Source of the DNA: Faecalibacterium langellae
GTDB taxonomy: Bacteria; Bacillota; Clostridia; Oscillospirales; Ruminococcaceae
Length of the DNA stretch: 64,000 nucleotides
NCBI RefSeq assembly: GCF_002549775.1
Contig: NZ_NMTR01000019.1
Location: forward strand, 62,001-126,000
Reading direction: 5' to 3'
A program made the translations under genes and the position numbers. Below the pieces are notes generated by a model. The model made no database searches, was not told the origin of the DNA, and saw only the letters and a program-made list of their open reading frames with translations. This document shows, one piece after another, positions 42,597-51,426 of the stretch (the first letter of the stretch is position 1; every line of letters begins with the position of its first letter).

Positions 42597-44063
42597 TTAC
42601 GCCAGAACGTTCAGGTGTAAAATGTCGGGGTCCTCGGGGCCGGTCATGCTGCAGCCCTTGGCCTTGGCGTACTCAATGTAGTTGAGAATTTCTTTGGTGA
42701 TGCGCTCGCCCGGGGCCAGAATGGGGATTCCCGGCGGGTAGCACATGACGAACTCGCTGCACACCATGCCCTCGGTCTCGCGCAGCGGCAGGCTCTTTTT
42801 GGGGGCATAGAAGGCCTCCTGTGGGCTGGCGGCCACCACGGGGTCAATGTATTCCTGACTCAGCAGGCCGGTGCCGTCGGTGTGGTAGCGGCGCTTGATC
42901 TCGGCCAGCGCGCTCACCAGCCGCTCGATCTCCTGCGGGCGGTCGCCGATGGAGAGATAGGCCAGAATGTTGCCGATATCGCCGAACTCGATCTGGATAT
43001 CGTACTCGTCGCGGAGGATATCGTACACCTCAATACCGGCAAGGCCGATGTCCAGCGTGTGGACGCTGAGCTTGGTGGTGTCAAAATCAAAGACAGAGTT
43101 GCCGTTGCACAGCTCCTTGCCAAAGGCGTAGTAGCCGCCCACGGCGTTGATCTCCTCGCGGGCATACTCGGCCATGTCGGCCACCTGATGAAAGACCTGC
43201 CGACCCCGCAGCGCCAGATTGCGGCGGGAAATGTCCAGACTGGACATCAGCAGGTAGCTGCCGGAGGTGGTCTGGGTCAGGTTGATGATCTGCCGCACAT
43301 AGCCCGGGTGCACGTTGGGCCCGATGAGCAGCAGGCTGGACTGGGTCAGGCTGCCGCCGCTCTTGTGCATGGAGACGGAGGCCATATCCGCGCCTGCTGC
43401 CATGGCAGAAACGGGCAGGCCGCCGCCAAAGTAGAAGTGGGTGCCGTGGGCTTCGTCGGCAAGGCAGAGCATGCCCGCATCGTGGGCCATCTTGACGATG
43501 GCGCGCAGGTCTGAGCAGATGCCGTAGTAGGTGGGATTGTTCACCAGCACGGCCACGGCGTTGGGGTGCTCTTTGATGGCCTTTTCCACCTGCTCGCGCT
43601 TCATGCCCAGCGAGATGCCCAGGCGCTTGTCCACCTCGGGGTTCACATACACCGGGATGGCACCGCACAGCACCAGCGCGTTCAGCACGCTGCGGTGCAC
43701 GTTGCGGGGCAGGATGATCTCATCGCCCCGCTTGCAGGCGGTGAGCACCATGCTCTGCACACTGCTGGTGGTGCCGCCCACCATCAGAAAGGCGTGGGCC
43801 GCGCCAAAGGCGTCGGCCGCCAGTTCTTCTGCTTCCCGGATAACCGATACCGGGTGGCAGAGGTTGTCCAACGGCTTCATGCTGTTCACGTCCACGCCCA
43901 CGCACTGCTGGCCCAGAAAGGCCGTCAGCTCCGGGTTGCCGCGGCCCCGCTTGTGGCCGGGCACGTCAAAGGGCACCACACGCATCTGGCGGAAGCGTTC
44001 CAGTGCTTCGTAGATGGGCGCACGGTTCTGGTTCAGCCGGAACCGTGTACGATTTTCACTCAT
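42597..44063 (-). CDS. speA: Arginine (Orn/Lys/Arg) decarboxylase, fold-type I
   Basis: A 488-residue PLP decarboxylase of the Orn/Lys/Arg family. The PLP lysine is in SMHKSGGSLTQSS. DEAHGTHFYFGGG and PGHKRGRGNPEL are signature segments. Gene order (before speE and speB) supports arginine as substrate and agmatine as product. The ATG at 44063 has GGAGG 7 nt upstream; the in-frame ATG at 44120 lies inside the leader terminator and is rejected. Expression probably depends on the structured leader. Confidence 0.92.
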   Translation of the reverse strand: MSENRTRFRLNQNRAPIYEALERFRQMRVVPFDVPGHKRGRGNPELTAFLGQQCVGVDVNSMKPLDNLCHPVSVIREAEELAADAFGAAHAFLMVGGTTSSVQSMVLTACKRGDEIILPRNVHRSVLNALVLCGAIPVYVNPEVDKRLGISLGMKREQVEKAIKEHPNAVAVLVNNPTYYGICSDLRAIVKMAHDAGMLCLADEAHGTHFYFGGGLPVSAMAAGADMASVSMHKSGGSLTQSSLLLIGPNVHPGYVRQIINLTQTTSGSYLLMSSLDISRRNLALRGRQVFHQVADMAEYAREEINAVGGYYAFGKELCNGNSVFDFDTTKLSVHTLDIGLAGIEVYDILRDEYDIQIEFGDIGNILAYLSIGDRPQEIERLVSALAEIKRRYHTDGTGLLSQEYIDPVVAASPQEAFYAPKKSLPLRETEGMVCSEFVMCYPPGIPILAPGERITKEILNYIEYAKAKGCSMTGPEDPDILHLNVLA

Positions 44064-44099
44064 GCTTTTTCCTCCGTCCCTGGTCCCTTCGGCGCAAAA

Positions 44100-44146
44100 C
44101 AAAAAGCGCAGGCCGCACACAAAGGTGCAGACCTGCGCTTTGAACG
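44100..44146 (-). terminator. Leader terminator in front of speA
   Basis: On the minus strand CAAAGCGCAGGTC pairs with GGCCTGCGCTTTTTG around a GCACCTTTGTGTGC inner stem, and is followed by TTTTTGTTTTG. It lies 37 nt before the speA start codon. Confidence 0.85.
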
Positions 44147-44478
44147 ATCATTTGAAGGCGCGGGCAGAATCCCCCCGGCCATTGCGCCGGAGAACGCCCA
44201 CTTCGCATGATTCAAAAAGACGGGATGACGAGAGTCTATATAGCAATTACACTTTTACTACTCTTATTGACCGTTTCACAAGTCTGCGCACCGGGTGCGC
44301 AATTTCATGGTTGTAAAGGAACCAACTTATAAAATTTGAGCTTTCAACTCAATCAATAATGGCAGCTTGCGCCGCCGGTCGGCAGTGGACCCGGCTGTCC
44401 GTATGGCCTTAGCCCCGCTGGGCGGTCCTTGAGTAAATTGCTTTGAAAAGACCCTGTTCTACGTCGCCTCTCAAAATC
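44147..44478 (-). ncRNA. Structured leader RNA of the polyamine operon (candidate riboswitch or ncRNA)
   Basis: Transcription on the minus strand from about 44478 gives about 330 nt before the terminator at 44146. Strong local pairings include CTTTCA/TGAAAG and ACTCAA/TTGAGT (a stem with a 9-nt bulge enclosing a GC-rich core, about 44340-44450), GGACC/GGTCC inside it, and TGCGCACC/GGTGCGCA (44285-44301). None of the T-box, SAM, lysine, TPP, FMN, cobalamin, glycine or guanidine signatures is visible. A stand-alone RNA such as 6S cannot be excluded. Confidence 0.45.
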
Positions 44479-44485
44479 GTGTGTT

Positions 44486-44514
44486 AGCATACCATGCCGT
44501 TTTTTGCTTGTCAA
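44486..44514 (-). promoter_or_regulatory. Promoter of the speA leader
   Basis: On the minus strand TTGACA (44509-44514), 17 nt, TATGCT (44486-44491). Confidence 0.8.
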
Positions 44515-44646
44515 GGCGTTTTACAAAAAATGTCAAAGATTTTTCACAAAGTATCACTTTTTCTTTGCTGGATCTTTGCTCGGTTTTGTGCGCGAATGGC
44601 GTCGTTTTGTGCGCAAACGGCAGGTTCTTTTCCCCGGGAAGTGTGC

Positions 44647-44652
44647 TATAAT
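44647..44652 (+). promoter_or_regulatory. -10 box of the LytTR regulator gene
   Basis: TATAAT preceded by a poor -35; 34 nt upstream of the GTG start. Confidence 0.6.
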
Positions 44653-44686
44653 AAAAATGACAAGAAGTGGAAAGTGAGGGAAAAAC

Positions 44687-45403
44687 GTGGCATTGCAGAT
44701 CGCCATCGTGGAGGACCTGCAGCCGGATGCGCAGCGGCTGCAGGCATTGGTCCGGCAGGAGCTTGGGGCAGTGGAGTGCGGCATTTTCCCCAGCGGGGAT
44801 GCCTACCTGCAGCAGATGCCCGCCCGGAAGGATGACCTTGTGTTTCTGGATATCTGTATGGAGGGCACCAGCGGCATCGAGACCGCCCAGCAGCTGCGCC
44901 GGGCAGACCCAGAAGTGCTCATCGTGTTCGTGACCTCCTCGCCGGAATATGTGTGGGACGCCTTCCCGGTGCACCCGTTCGATTACCTGCTCAAACCCTA
45001 TGAGGAAGAAAAGTTCCGCAAACTTGCTGCCGAGCTGCGGCGGGTGCTCTGCCGCACCGAGCCGGAGCTGGAAGTGCGCATTGCCCGCCAGACCGTGCAG
45101 CTGCCGCTGCGCAAGGTGCTGTACGCCATGGCGCAGAACCATTTCGTCCGGGTGGTGAGCGAGGACGGCGAGTGCCGGGCCGCGTGCGGCTTTGCGCAGG
45201 TGGAAGAAAAACTGCGCACCGAAGAAAATTTTATGAGCTGCAACCGCGGCATCGTCATCAACATGGATAAGGTGCTGCGCTTTGAGGACGACTGCATTGA
45301 AATGCTGGACGGCACCCGCCTGCCCGTGCGGCAGAAAGACAAAAACGCCCTGTTCGCCCATTTTACCCAGTACCAGTTCCGCCACATGCGGCGGGAACTG
45401 TGA
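44687..45403 (+). CDS. LytTR-family response regulator
   Basis: A 238-residue regulator with a receiver domain (VED near 8-10, phospho-acceptor Asp in LVFLDICMEGTSG, Lys in LLKPYEE) and a C-terminal LytTR DNA-binding domain (MSCNRGIVINMDKVLRF). It starts at GTG 44687 after GAGGG. The paired GHKL kinase follows 21 nt downstream. Such AgrA/LytR-like pairs often control bacteriocins, quorum responses or cell-wall genes; the target is not evident here. Confidence 0.92.
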   Translation: MALQIAIVEDLQPDAQRLQALVRQELGAVECGIFPSGDAYLQQMPARKDDLVFLDICMEGTSGIETAQQLRRADPEVLIVFVTSSPEYVWDAFPVHPFDYLLKPYEEEKFRKLAAELRRVLCRTEPELEVRIARQTVQLPLRKVLYAMAQNHFVRVVSEDGECRAACGFAQVEEKLRTEENFMSCNRGIVINMDKVLRFEDDCIEMLDGTRLPVRQKDKNALFAHFTQYQFRHMRREL

Positions 45404-45424
45404 GCCAGGAAAGGAGCCGCCGCC

Positions 45425-46741
45425 GTGAACGCTGCCATCTTCGGACGTTATTTTCTGGATTATGCCCTGCTGTACCCCAGCGGCTTTCTGTGCCTGGCCT
45501 GCCTGTGGGAAAAGGTGCGCAGCCCCAGGCGCACCGCCTGCATCGCGGCGGTCGGCATCACGGCCGTGTGCCTGGTGTGCGCTGCGCTGTGCACGATCTT
45601 TGAGCTGGACAGCAACTTTTTGCTTCTGCCCATCGTGCTGTGCACCTTCTGGCTTTTGCGCTGGCGCATGAACGCGGAAGTGACCGTGAGCCAGACGGCC
45701 TTTCTGTTCTCCATCTCTGCCGTGATGATGGCCGTGTGTTCGCTGCTTTCCAGCATCCTGAACGCTCGGGCGGAGGCGGACAACCCCGGGACGGTCTGCC
45801 TGCTTTCCACTTCGCTGCTGCGCATGGTGCTGGCGGCAGTGCTGTGCACCCTGTTCTGGTTCACCGTGGTCAAGTGGAGCCGGTGGCTGCTGCGGGAGTA
45901 CCGCGGCGAAGCGTTCTGGCAGTCGGCCTGGCCGCTGCCCGCCATCTATGCCGTCTACCTGATGTACTGTATGCCGAAGGACTCTGCCATTGTGCTGATG
46001 AACCGGGTGATGATCATCGCGGTGCTGGCGGTGTCCATCTCGCTGTTCGGCATCTTTCTGCTGCTGTACGAGATGTACCGCGTGGCGAAGGAGTTTACCC
46101 GCAGTTCCCAGCTGGACCGCGAAAACCAGCTGCTGGGCATGGAAGCCCGCCGGTATACTGAGCTGCGGACCTACATGGAAAACACCCGCCGCCTGCGGCA
46201 CGACTTCCGCCAGCACCTGCACGTCATTGCGGGCCTGACCGAGGCCGGGCAGCTGGAGGAGCTGAAAAGCTACCTGCACCAGTATGAGAGCGAGCTGAGC
46301 GAACAGCGGTCTGCGCTGTGTGCCAACGCCGCCGTGGATGCCCTGGCCGGGCACTACGACAACGAGGCAAAGCAGCAGGCAACGCCCATCGAGTGGAAGC
46401 TGGAGCTGCCCCGCCAGCTGCCGCTGCCGGAAGCCGACCTGTGCACGATGCTGGGCAATCTGCTGGAGAACGCCCTGCACGCCAGCCAGCGGCTGCCGCC
46501 CGAGCAGCGGCAGGTGCGGGTGATGGCCCGGATGCTGAGCCCCGCCATGCTGGGCATTGTGGTGGAGAACAACTACGACGGCGTGCTGAAAAAGCAGAGC
46601 GGCATTTTGCACTCCACCAAGCACGAGGGCGTGGGCGTCGGGCTGGTGTCCATCGAGACGGCAGTGCACAAATACAGCGGCAGCCTGAACATCGAGACCC
46701 AGAACCATGTGTTCCGGGTGAATGTGCTGCTGAACCTGTAA
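45425..46741 (+). CDS. GHKL-domain sensor histidine kinase (AgrC/LytS-like)
   Basis: A 438-residue kinase. Six hydrophobic segments fill residues 1-215. The DHp-like helix carries the histidine in RRLRHDFRQHLHV. The GHKL ATPase domain has LLENALHASQ and GVGVGLVSIETAVHKYSG. No peptide precursor gene of the AgrD type is next to it. GTG 45425 follows AAAGGAGCC. A terminator at 46755 ends the two-gene operon. Confidence 0.9.
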   Translation: MNAAIFGRYFLDYALLYPSGFLCLACLWEKVRSPRRTACIAAVGITAVCLVCAALCTIFELDSNFLLLPIVLCTFWLLRWRMNAEVTVSQTAFLFSISAVMMAVCSLLSSILNARAEADNPGTVCLLSTSLLRMVLAAVLCTLFWFTVVKWSRWLLREYRGEAFWQSAWPLPAIYAVYLMYCMPKDSAIVLMNRVMIIAVLAVSISLFGIFLLLYEMYRVAKEFTRSSQLDRENQLLGMEARRYTELRTYMENTRRLRHDFRQHLHVIAGLTEAGQLEELKSYLHQYESELSEQRSALCANAAVDALAGHYDNEAKQQATPIEWKLELPRQLPLPEADLCTMLGNLLENALHASQRLPPEQRQVRVMARMLSPAMLGIVVENNYDGVLKKQSGILHSTKHEGVGVGLVSIETAVHKYSGSLNIETQNHVFRVNVLLNL

Positions 46742-46752
46742 GACAAATAAGA

Positions 46753-46804
46753 CAAAAACCTCCGCAGTTTCGTCCGTTTCGGGCGGCTGCGGAGGTCTTT
46801 TTGT
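46753..46804 (+). terminator. Terminator of the LytTR/GHKL operon
   Basis: AAACCTCCGCAG / CTGCGGAGGT enclosing CGTCC/GGGCG; TTTTT follows. Confidence 0.85.
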
Positions 46805-46815
46805 ATGTGGGAGAG

Positions 46816-48062
46816 TTACTCCCGGTTCTTGAGCACTTCGGCAGGGGTCATGCGGTCGAGCCTGCGCACCAGCACCAGGTCGATGAGCAGGTAGCACGCC
46901 AGCACGCCTGCGTAGATGACGGCGTACAGCTGCGGCGGGAAGCTCAGCTCCAGCCCGGCGGCAACGTTGGACACGAAGTAGGGGTAGATGATGTCCATCA
47001 GCCCCTTTGCGGCCGGGATGCACACCAGCGCGCCCAGCGCCACCACCACAAAGTTGCCGTCCAGATACAGCCGCCGCACTTCGCCGGTGCAGTAGCCGAA
47101 CACCTTCAGCAGCGAGATGGAATAGGATGCGCGGTCGATCATCACCTTGATCATCAGGTACAGCACCACCAGGAAGATGACCACCGAGAGCACGCTGACC
47201 AGGATGACCATGGGCATCATCAGGTCGGTGAACACCGCCGAGGCCTGCTCGATGTTCTGGCGGCTGACGGTGGCGTACAGCAGCCCGGTGTCGATGTCCA
47301 GCGCGTGGTCGGAGAACACCGTGTTGTAGTAGTCGTCGCTGCGGCCGAACAGCTCCTGCATGGCGTCACGGTCCATGAAGATATAGAGCTCGCTGGCGTA
47401 ATGGACCACGTCCGTCACCGTGAAGGCGTAGTTCACGTCGTTCACTTCGTCCCGCAGCACCAGCACATCGCCCTTGCCCACACCGAATTTCTGGGCCACA
47501 GAGCTGGCAATGACCACCTCGCTCTTTTTGGCGGTGGGGGCCACCTCCGGGAAATAGGGGCAGCCCGGGTCGATGCCCAGCATGGTCACATCCAGATCGT
47601 AGCCGTAGGAAGTCTGGCGGAGGGTCTCAGCGTAGGCCGGGGTGCCGCCCTCCGGCACCTCCTCGGTGGGGTATTTGTAGGTGTAGCAGTATTCGTAGGT
47701 GGTCTCCAGAATGCTGCGCCGGTTGAAGTTGTCGCAGTAAACATAGCAGTCCAGCGCGATCATCAGCACCAGCAGGCAGATGAACATGCCGCCCAGCACC
47801 GCAAAGGCCGAGCGCAGCTCCCGCAGCAGCTGGCGCAGCTGGAACCGGGGCAGGAAGCTCAGGTGCCCCAGGTCGATGCGGGAGATCCTGCTGGCGTGGC
47901 TGGCCTTCTGCTCACTGCGCAGCAGTGAAAGGGCGGTGCGGCTGAGCGACTTGCGGATGACGATGCAGTTGACGGCAGCCGCGATCACCGGCGGCATCAC
48001 CAGTGCATACACCAGCAGCAGGCCCGGCAGCCGGACGCCCAGCTGCGGCAGGGAGTAATACA
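46816..48062 (-). pseudogene. FtsX-type ABC permease, 5' half missing
   Basis: The frame encodes about 415 residues of a MacB/FtsX-like permease: the end of a first membrane unit (LLVYALVMPP, then a basic linker), a long extracytoplasmic domain and a complete C-terminal FtsX unit ending LDRMTPAEVLKNRE. There is no start region. The coding sequence fuses out of frame to the 3' end of the ATPase gene near 48060-48080. Family members are usually 750-800 residues, so roughly the first half is gone, most simply by deletion. Upstream of the junction this frame only reads antisense-like sequence. Confidence 0.7.
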
Positions 48063-48746
48063 GGCAGCGGGGGTGCGCACCTCGTTGCGGTAGTTCTTGT
48101 GGATCTGGCCGTCCTTCAGGAGGACCACCTGATGCACCATGTTCTTGATGGCGTTGTTGTGGGTGACGATGAGCATGGTGGTGCCGTACTGGGCGTTCAC
48201 CCGCTCCAGCAGGGTGAGGATCTCCCGCGAGGTCTTGCTGTCCAGCGCGCCGGTGGGCTCGTCGCAGAGCAGCAGGCGCGGATTTTTGATGAGGGCCCGG
48301 GCGATGGCGCAGCGCTGCTGCTGGCCGCCCGAAAGCTGGGCCGGGAACTTGTTCTTGTGCTCGGTCAGGCCAAGCACCTGCAAAAGCTCGCCGAGGTCCA
48401 GCGGGCTGCGGGTGAGGTACTGGCACACCTGAATGTTCTCCTGCACGGTCAGGTCCGGCACGAGATCGTAGAACTGGAACACGAAGCCCAGCTCCTCCCG
48501 GCGGTAATCCGAGAGCTGCTTTGCGTTCAGGCCCACGATCTCCTTGCCGTCCACCACGATGGAGCCGCTGTCCACCGTGTCCAGCCCGCCGATGCAGTTG
48601 AGCAGGGTGGATTTGCCTGAGCCGCTGGTGCCCTGAATGACGCACATGTCACCCTGATGCACCTCCAATGAGACATTTTTCAGCACCTGCGTGTAGCTGC
48701 CGCCTTCGCCGTAGCTCTTGCACAGGTCGTTTACTTCCAGATACAT
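47997..48746 (-). CDS. ABC transporter ATP-binding protein (MacB/LolD type)
   Basis: A 249-residue ATPase with Walker A GTSGSGKSTLL, signature [15 protein letters not shown] and Walker B LLLCDEPTGALDSKT. These mark the MacB/LolD-type exporter and peptide-resistance class. The last 20 or so residues (after KNYRNEVRTPA) read into the truncated permease in a foreign frame, so the native C-terminus is probably altered by the same deletion. GGAGG lies 10 nt before the ATG. A TetR-type operator (48778-48792) lies just upstream. Confidence 0.82.
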   Translation of the reverse strand: MYLEVNDLCKSYGEGGSYTQVLKNVSLEVHQGDMCVIQGTSGSGKSTLLNCIGGLDTVDSGSIVVDGKEIVGLNAKQLSDYRREELGFVFQFYDLVPDLTVQENIQVCQYLTRSPLDLGELLQVLGLTEHKNKFPAQLSGGQQQRCAIARALIKNPRLLLCDEPTGALDSKTSREILTLLERVNAQYGTTMLIVTHNNAIKNMVHQVVLLKDGQIHKNYRNEVRTPAACITPCRSWASGCRACCWCMHW

Positions 48747-48777
48747 GATTCCGTTCCTCCTCAAAAAGTTTACACAG

Positions 48778-48792
48778 CATAACACTGTTATG
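48778..48792. promoter_or_regulatory. TetR-type operator in front of the ABC ATPase
   Basis: CATAACA-C-TGTTATG, a perfect 15-bp palindrome 32 nt upstream of the ATPase start. A near copy is in front of the tetR gene at 49507. Confidence 0.75.
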
Positions 48793-48849
48793 TAAAAGGG
48801 CTTATAAAAACCATGACGCAGCAAATGCGCCATGGAAAAAGCGGCGGAT

Positions 48850-49485
48850 TCAGGGGCCGGGGCTGACGGGGGGCTGGAACAGGCCGTTCCAGCCGCTGAG
48901 CATATACTGCAGGATGTCCTGCAGGTGGGCCAGGGCCTTCTGCTCGTCCGGCTCGTGGGTGAGCAGGTGCACAAAGGCGTCGATCTGCATGTGGGCCAGC
49001 CAGTGGATGGTGTAGTCCTGCGGCGGGGTCACGCCCAGCAGCGCGGCCTGCCGGTCGGCCAGCTTGCGGTAGTGCTCCTCCGAGATGGCCACCAGCTCGT
49101 CCACAAAGTGTTCCAGGCTGGAGCCGTAGCTGCCGGTGAGCAGCAGCAGAAACAGGTCGTAGTTCTGGTACAGCAGGTGCAGCACCTGCTGGGACGCATA
49201 GGCATCGTCGCGGAAATCGTTCTCCGCCGCGTCCTCGCCGCTGTCCAGCACCAGCAGCTCCTGCCGCATGTGCTCGGTGAGCATGGCTTTGAGGGTGTTC
49301 AGCTGCGGGGCCACCAGCGAGGTGAACAGATCGTCCTTATCCTTAAAAAAGAAATACAGCGCACCGGTGGTCACGCCGGAGGCTTTGCAGATGCTGCGCA
49401 GGGAAGCGCCCTGGTACCCCTTGGCCAGAAACTCGGCCCGGGCGCTCTGCAGCAGCTTTTCTTTGGTTTCGCGTTCGTCTTTCAT
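48850..49485 (-). CDS. TetR-family transcriptional regulator
   Basis: A 211-residue repressor with an N-terminal TetR helix-turn-helix (ARAEFLAKGYQGASLRSIC and GVTTGALYFFFKDKDDL) and an all-helical effector domain. It is upstream of, and in the same direction as, the ABC exporter genes. Matching palindromes occur before both units, so it very likely represses itself and the exporter. The ligand is probably an antimicrobial or lipid-like substrate of the exporter, but this is inference. Confidence 0.9.
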   Translation of the reverse strand: MKDERETKEKLLQSARAEFLAKGYQGASLRSICKASGVTTGALYFFFKDKDDLFTSLVAPQLNTLKAMLTEHMRQELLVLDSGEDAAENDFRDDAYASQQVLHLLYQNYDLFLLLLTGSYGSSLEHFVDELVAISEEHYRKLADRQAALLGVTPPQDYTIHWLAHMQIDAFVHLLTHEPDEQKALAHLQDILQYMLSGWNGLFQPPVSPGP

Positions 49486-49506
49486 GCAGTCTCCTGTATC
49501 AAGCTG

Positions 49507-49550
49507 GATAACACCGTTATGTTAGCATAAACGAACGGACCTTGTCAAGA
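49507..49550 (-). promoter_or_regulatory. tetR promoter and operator
   Basis: On the minus strand TTGACA followed by 18 nt and TAACAT overlaps GATAACACCGTTATG (49507-49521), which matches the operator at 48778 in 13 of 15 bases. The operator covers the -10, so autorepression is likely. The rest of the gap to 49746 contains a TAGAAT near 49624 and no other feature seen. Confidence 0.7.
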
Positions 49551-49746
49551 GCAAACTTGCCCGGACAGGGCGGAGCGGGTGGCTGCACTTCCGCTGCCCC
49601 CTATCGTTTTTGCCAAAAGTGTGCTAGAATAGACACAAAACAAACATCGAACGGCAATGGCTGGGCAGCGCATATCGGTTTTGCAAAGAGCCCGGATGCA
49701 GCGTGAAATGCGGAAAGAGAGCCGGACGGGAAAAATGAGGAACAGT

Positions 49747-50970
49747 ATGAAACAGACAGAACAGAGAATGAAAACGCGGTGGATCCTTGTGTTCCTTGCC
49801 ATGTTGGTCTGCTTTTGTGGCTGGTGGGCAGTGCGCAAAGAAGGATTTTTTGCGGATGAACTTTATTCTTATGGACTTTCAAACAGCGATTATGCGCCGT
49901 TTTTGAGTTGGTATTATAACGGTGAACGCGCGTACAGCGGCACGAGCGCCGAACACATTTACAGTCGGGAGGACTTTATGTCCTATGTTGCTGTGCAGGA
50001 GGGCCAACGCTTCGACTATGCGTCGGTTTATTATAATCAGACGCAGGATGTCCACCCGCCGGTATTCTACTTTTTATTGCACACGGTTTGCTCGCTGTTC
50101 CCGGGCAGCTTTACAAAATGGACTGGCCTTGGTCTGAATTTTGCACTGTTCGGCGGCACCATTGCGGCATTGTATGCACTTGGCATGGAGATTTTTGAAG
50201 GGGAGAACAGTTGGAAAAAGTCGCTGTTCGTCTGCGCGCTGTATGCATTCAGTGGAGAGGCAATCTCAAATGCAACGATGATACGAATGTATATGCTTCT
50301 GACCCTGTTTACCACCATGTTGGCGCTGCTGCTGGCAAAGGCTCTGCGCAGGCCGACGCTTGTCCGGTATCTGTTGATCGGCATCGTCATTTATCTTGGA
50401 ATGCTCACGCAGTATTTCTATGTGATCTATGCATTTTTATTGTGTGCAGTGTATGATTTTTACCTCATGCTGCGGCGGGAGTGGAAACATGTGGTGCAGT
50501 TTTCAGCGGCGGCTTTGGCTGGTGTTGGCGGAATGATGCTTACATTCCCCTGTTGGCTTGCGCAGCTGCACTCCCAATCGACGGTCTCGCTGGACACTAC
50601 AACGGATAATATCCTGAACTTGAGCCAGTACCCCAAGGGCCCGTTGGAATTGACGGGATGGAGCATTGTGGAGTTTGGCGTGGGCGCGGGGATCATGGCG
50701 CTGCTGCTCCTTGTGGCATTGACGAAAAGATTTCTTCCGGGAAAACTGCGGCAGACTGTGCTGATTGCACCCCGCGCAAAACTAATAACGATCCCGGCGC
50801 TGGCTGCGTTCATCGTGATTGCAGTGATCTCGCCGTATAAATCCCTGCGGTATGTATACCATCTGCAGCCGCTGGAAGCACTCTTTTGCGGCTGTGGCTT
50901 TTTTGCTGTGCTGGATACGCTGGGACAGAATGCACGAAAGAAAATCACACAGGCTGTGTGTGTGCACTGA
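49747..50970 (+). CDS. GT-C membrane glycosyltransferase, N-terminal part (frameshifted)
   Basis: The 407-residue frame starts with a membrane segment and the GT-C catalytic-loop motif FFADELYSYGLSN, typical of the PMT/ArnT-like family that uses polyprenyl-phosphate sugars outside the membrane. DVHPPVFYFLLH is a second family element. About ten helices follow. It ends at TGA 50968-50970 directly after (TG)5 (50955-50964). Removing one TG restores a continuous frame of about 541 residues that runs to 51374. ATG 49747 has GAGG close upstream. It may donate its sugar in concert with the GtrB-like enzyme at 29.3 kb. Confidence 0.72.
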   Translation: MKQTEQRMKTRWILVFLAMLVCFCGWWAVRKEGFFADELYSYGLSNSDYAPFLSWYYNGERAYSGTSAEHIYSREDFMSYVAVQEGQRFDYASVYYNQTQDVHPPVFYFLLHTVCSLFPGSFTKWTGLGLNFALFGGTIAALYALGMEIFEGENSWKKSLFVCALYAFSGEAISNATMIRMYMLLTLFTTMLALLLAKALRRPTLVRYLLIGIVIYLGMLTQYFYVIYAFLLCAVYDFYLMLRREWKHVVQFSAAALAGVGGMMLTFPCWLAQLHSQSTVSLDTTTDNILNLSQYPKGPLELTGWSIVEFGVGAGIMALLLLVALTKRFLPGKLRQTVLIAPRAKLITIPALAAFIVIAVISPYKSLRYVYHLQPLEALFCGCGFFAVLDTLGQNARKKITQAVCVH

Positions 50971-51374
50971 TGCTTGTGCTGGCCTTTGTGTTGACGCCGG
51001 AGCGGATGTACATTGGTAACCGGAAGGTGAATGAAGAACTGGAACAGTACAGCGACGCGCAGTGTGTGTCGCTGATCGGAGATATGACGGCATTCACATC
51101 GGAGCTCCCGGAGTATCTGCACTTCAAAGAGATTTGTGCGGTGCAGGACACTTCCAGCACGCTGCTCCGGGAATATTGCACCGGTGAGAGTGATTCCATG
51201 GTGGTGTTCATTTGCGGGCGCGGCCTGTGGCAATTCGTCACTCCAGGCGAAGTGGAGCAGATCACGCAGGAAAATCAGGTGTCAGCAGAGAAAATCGCAC
51301 GGCTGGGCGGATATACATCCGTTGAAATGCTGGATACGCAGGAATTTTCTCAGATCTGGGTGCTGAAAAAATAA
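50965..51374 (+). pseudogene. C-terminal part of the frameshifted GT-C glycosyltransferase
   Basis: After the (TG)5 frameshift the other frame continues the last membrane helix (ALMLVLAFVLTPERMYIG) and a soluble tail of about 130 residues ending FSQIWVLKK. It has no ribosome site of its own. Translation would need a slip or a different repeat length. Confidence 0.65.
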
Positions 51375-51426
51375 GTATGCGGCACCATCAATAAAAAATC
51401 AAACGATCGCTCAGGAGGTCTCCCTC

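Noticed and set aside
44147-44478. T-box, SAM, lysine, TPP or guanidine riboswitch before speA
   Set aside because: None of the conserved cores, such as the T-box GGTGGTACCGCG element, could be found.
47997-48645. Programmed frameshift fusing the ABC ATPase to the permease
   Set aside because: The permease would still lack its first membrane unit and there is no convincing slippery site with downstream structure; deletion is simpler.
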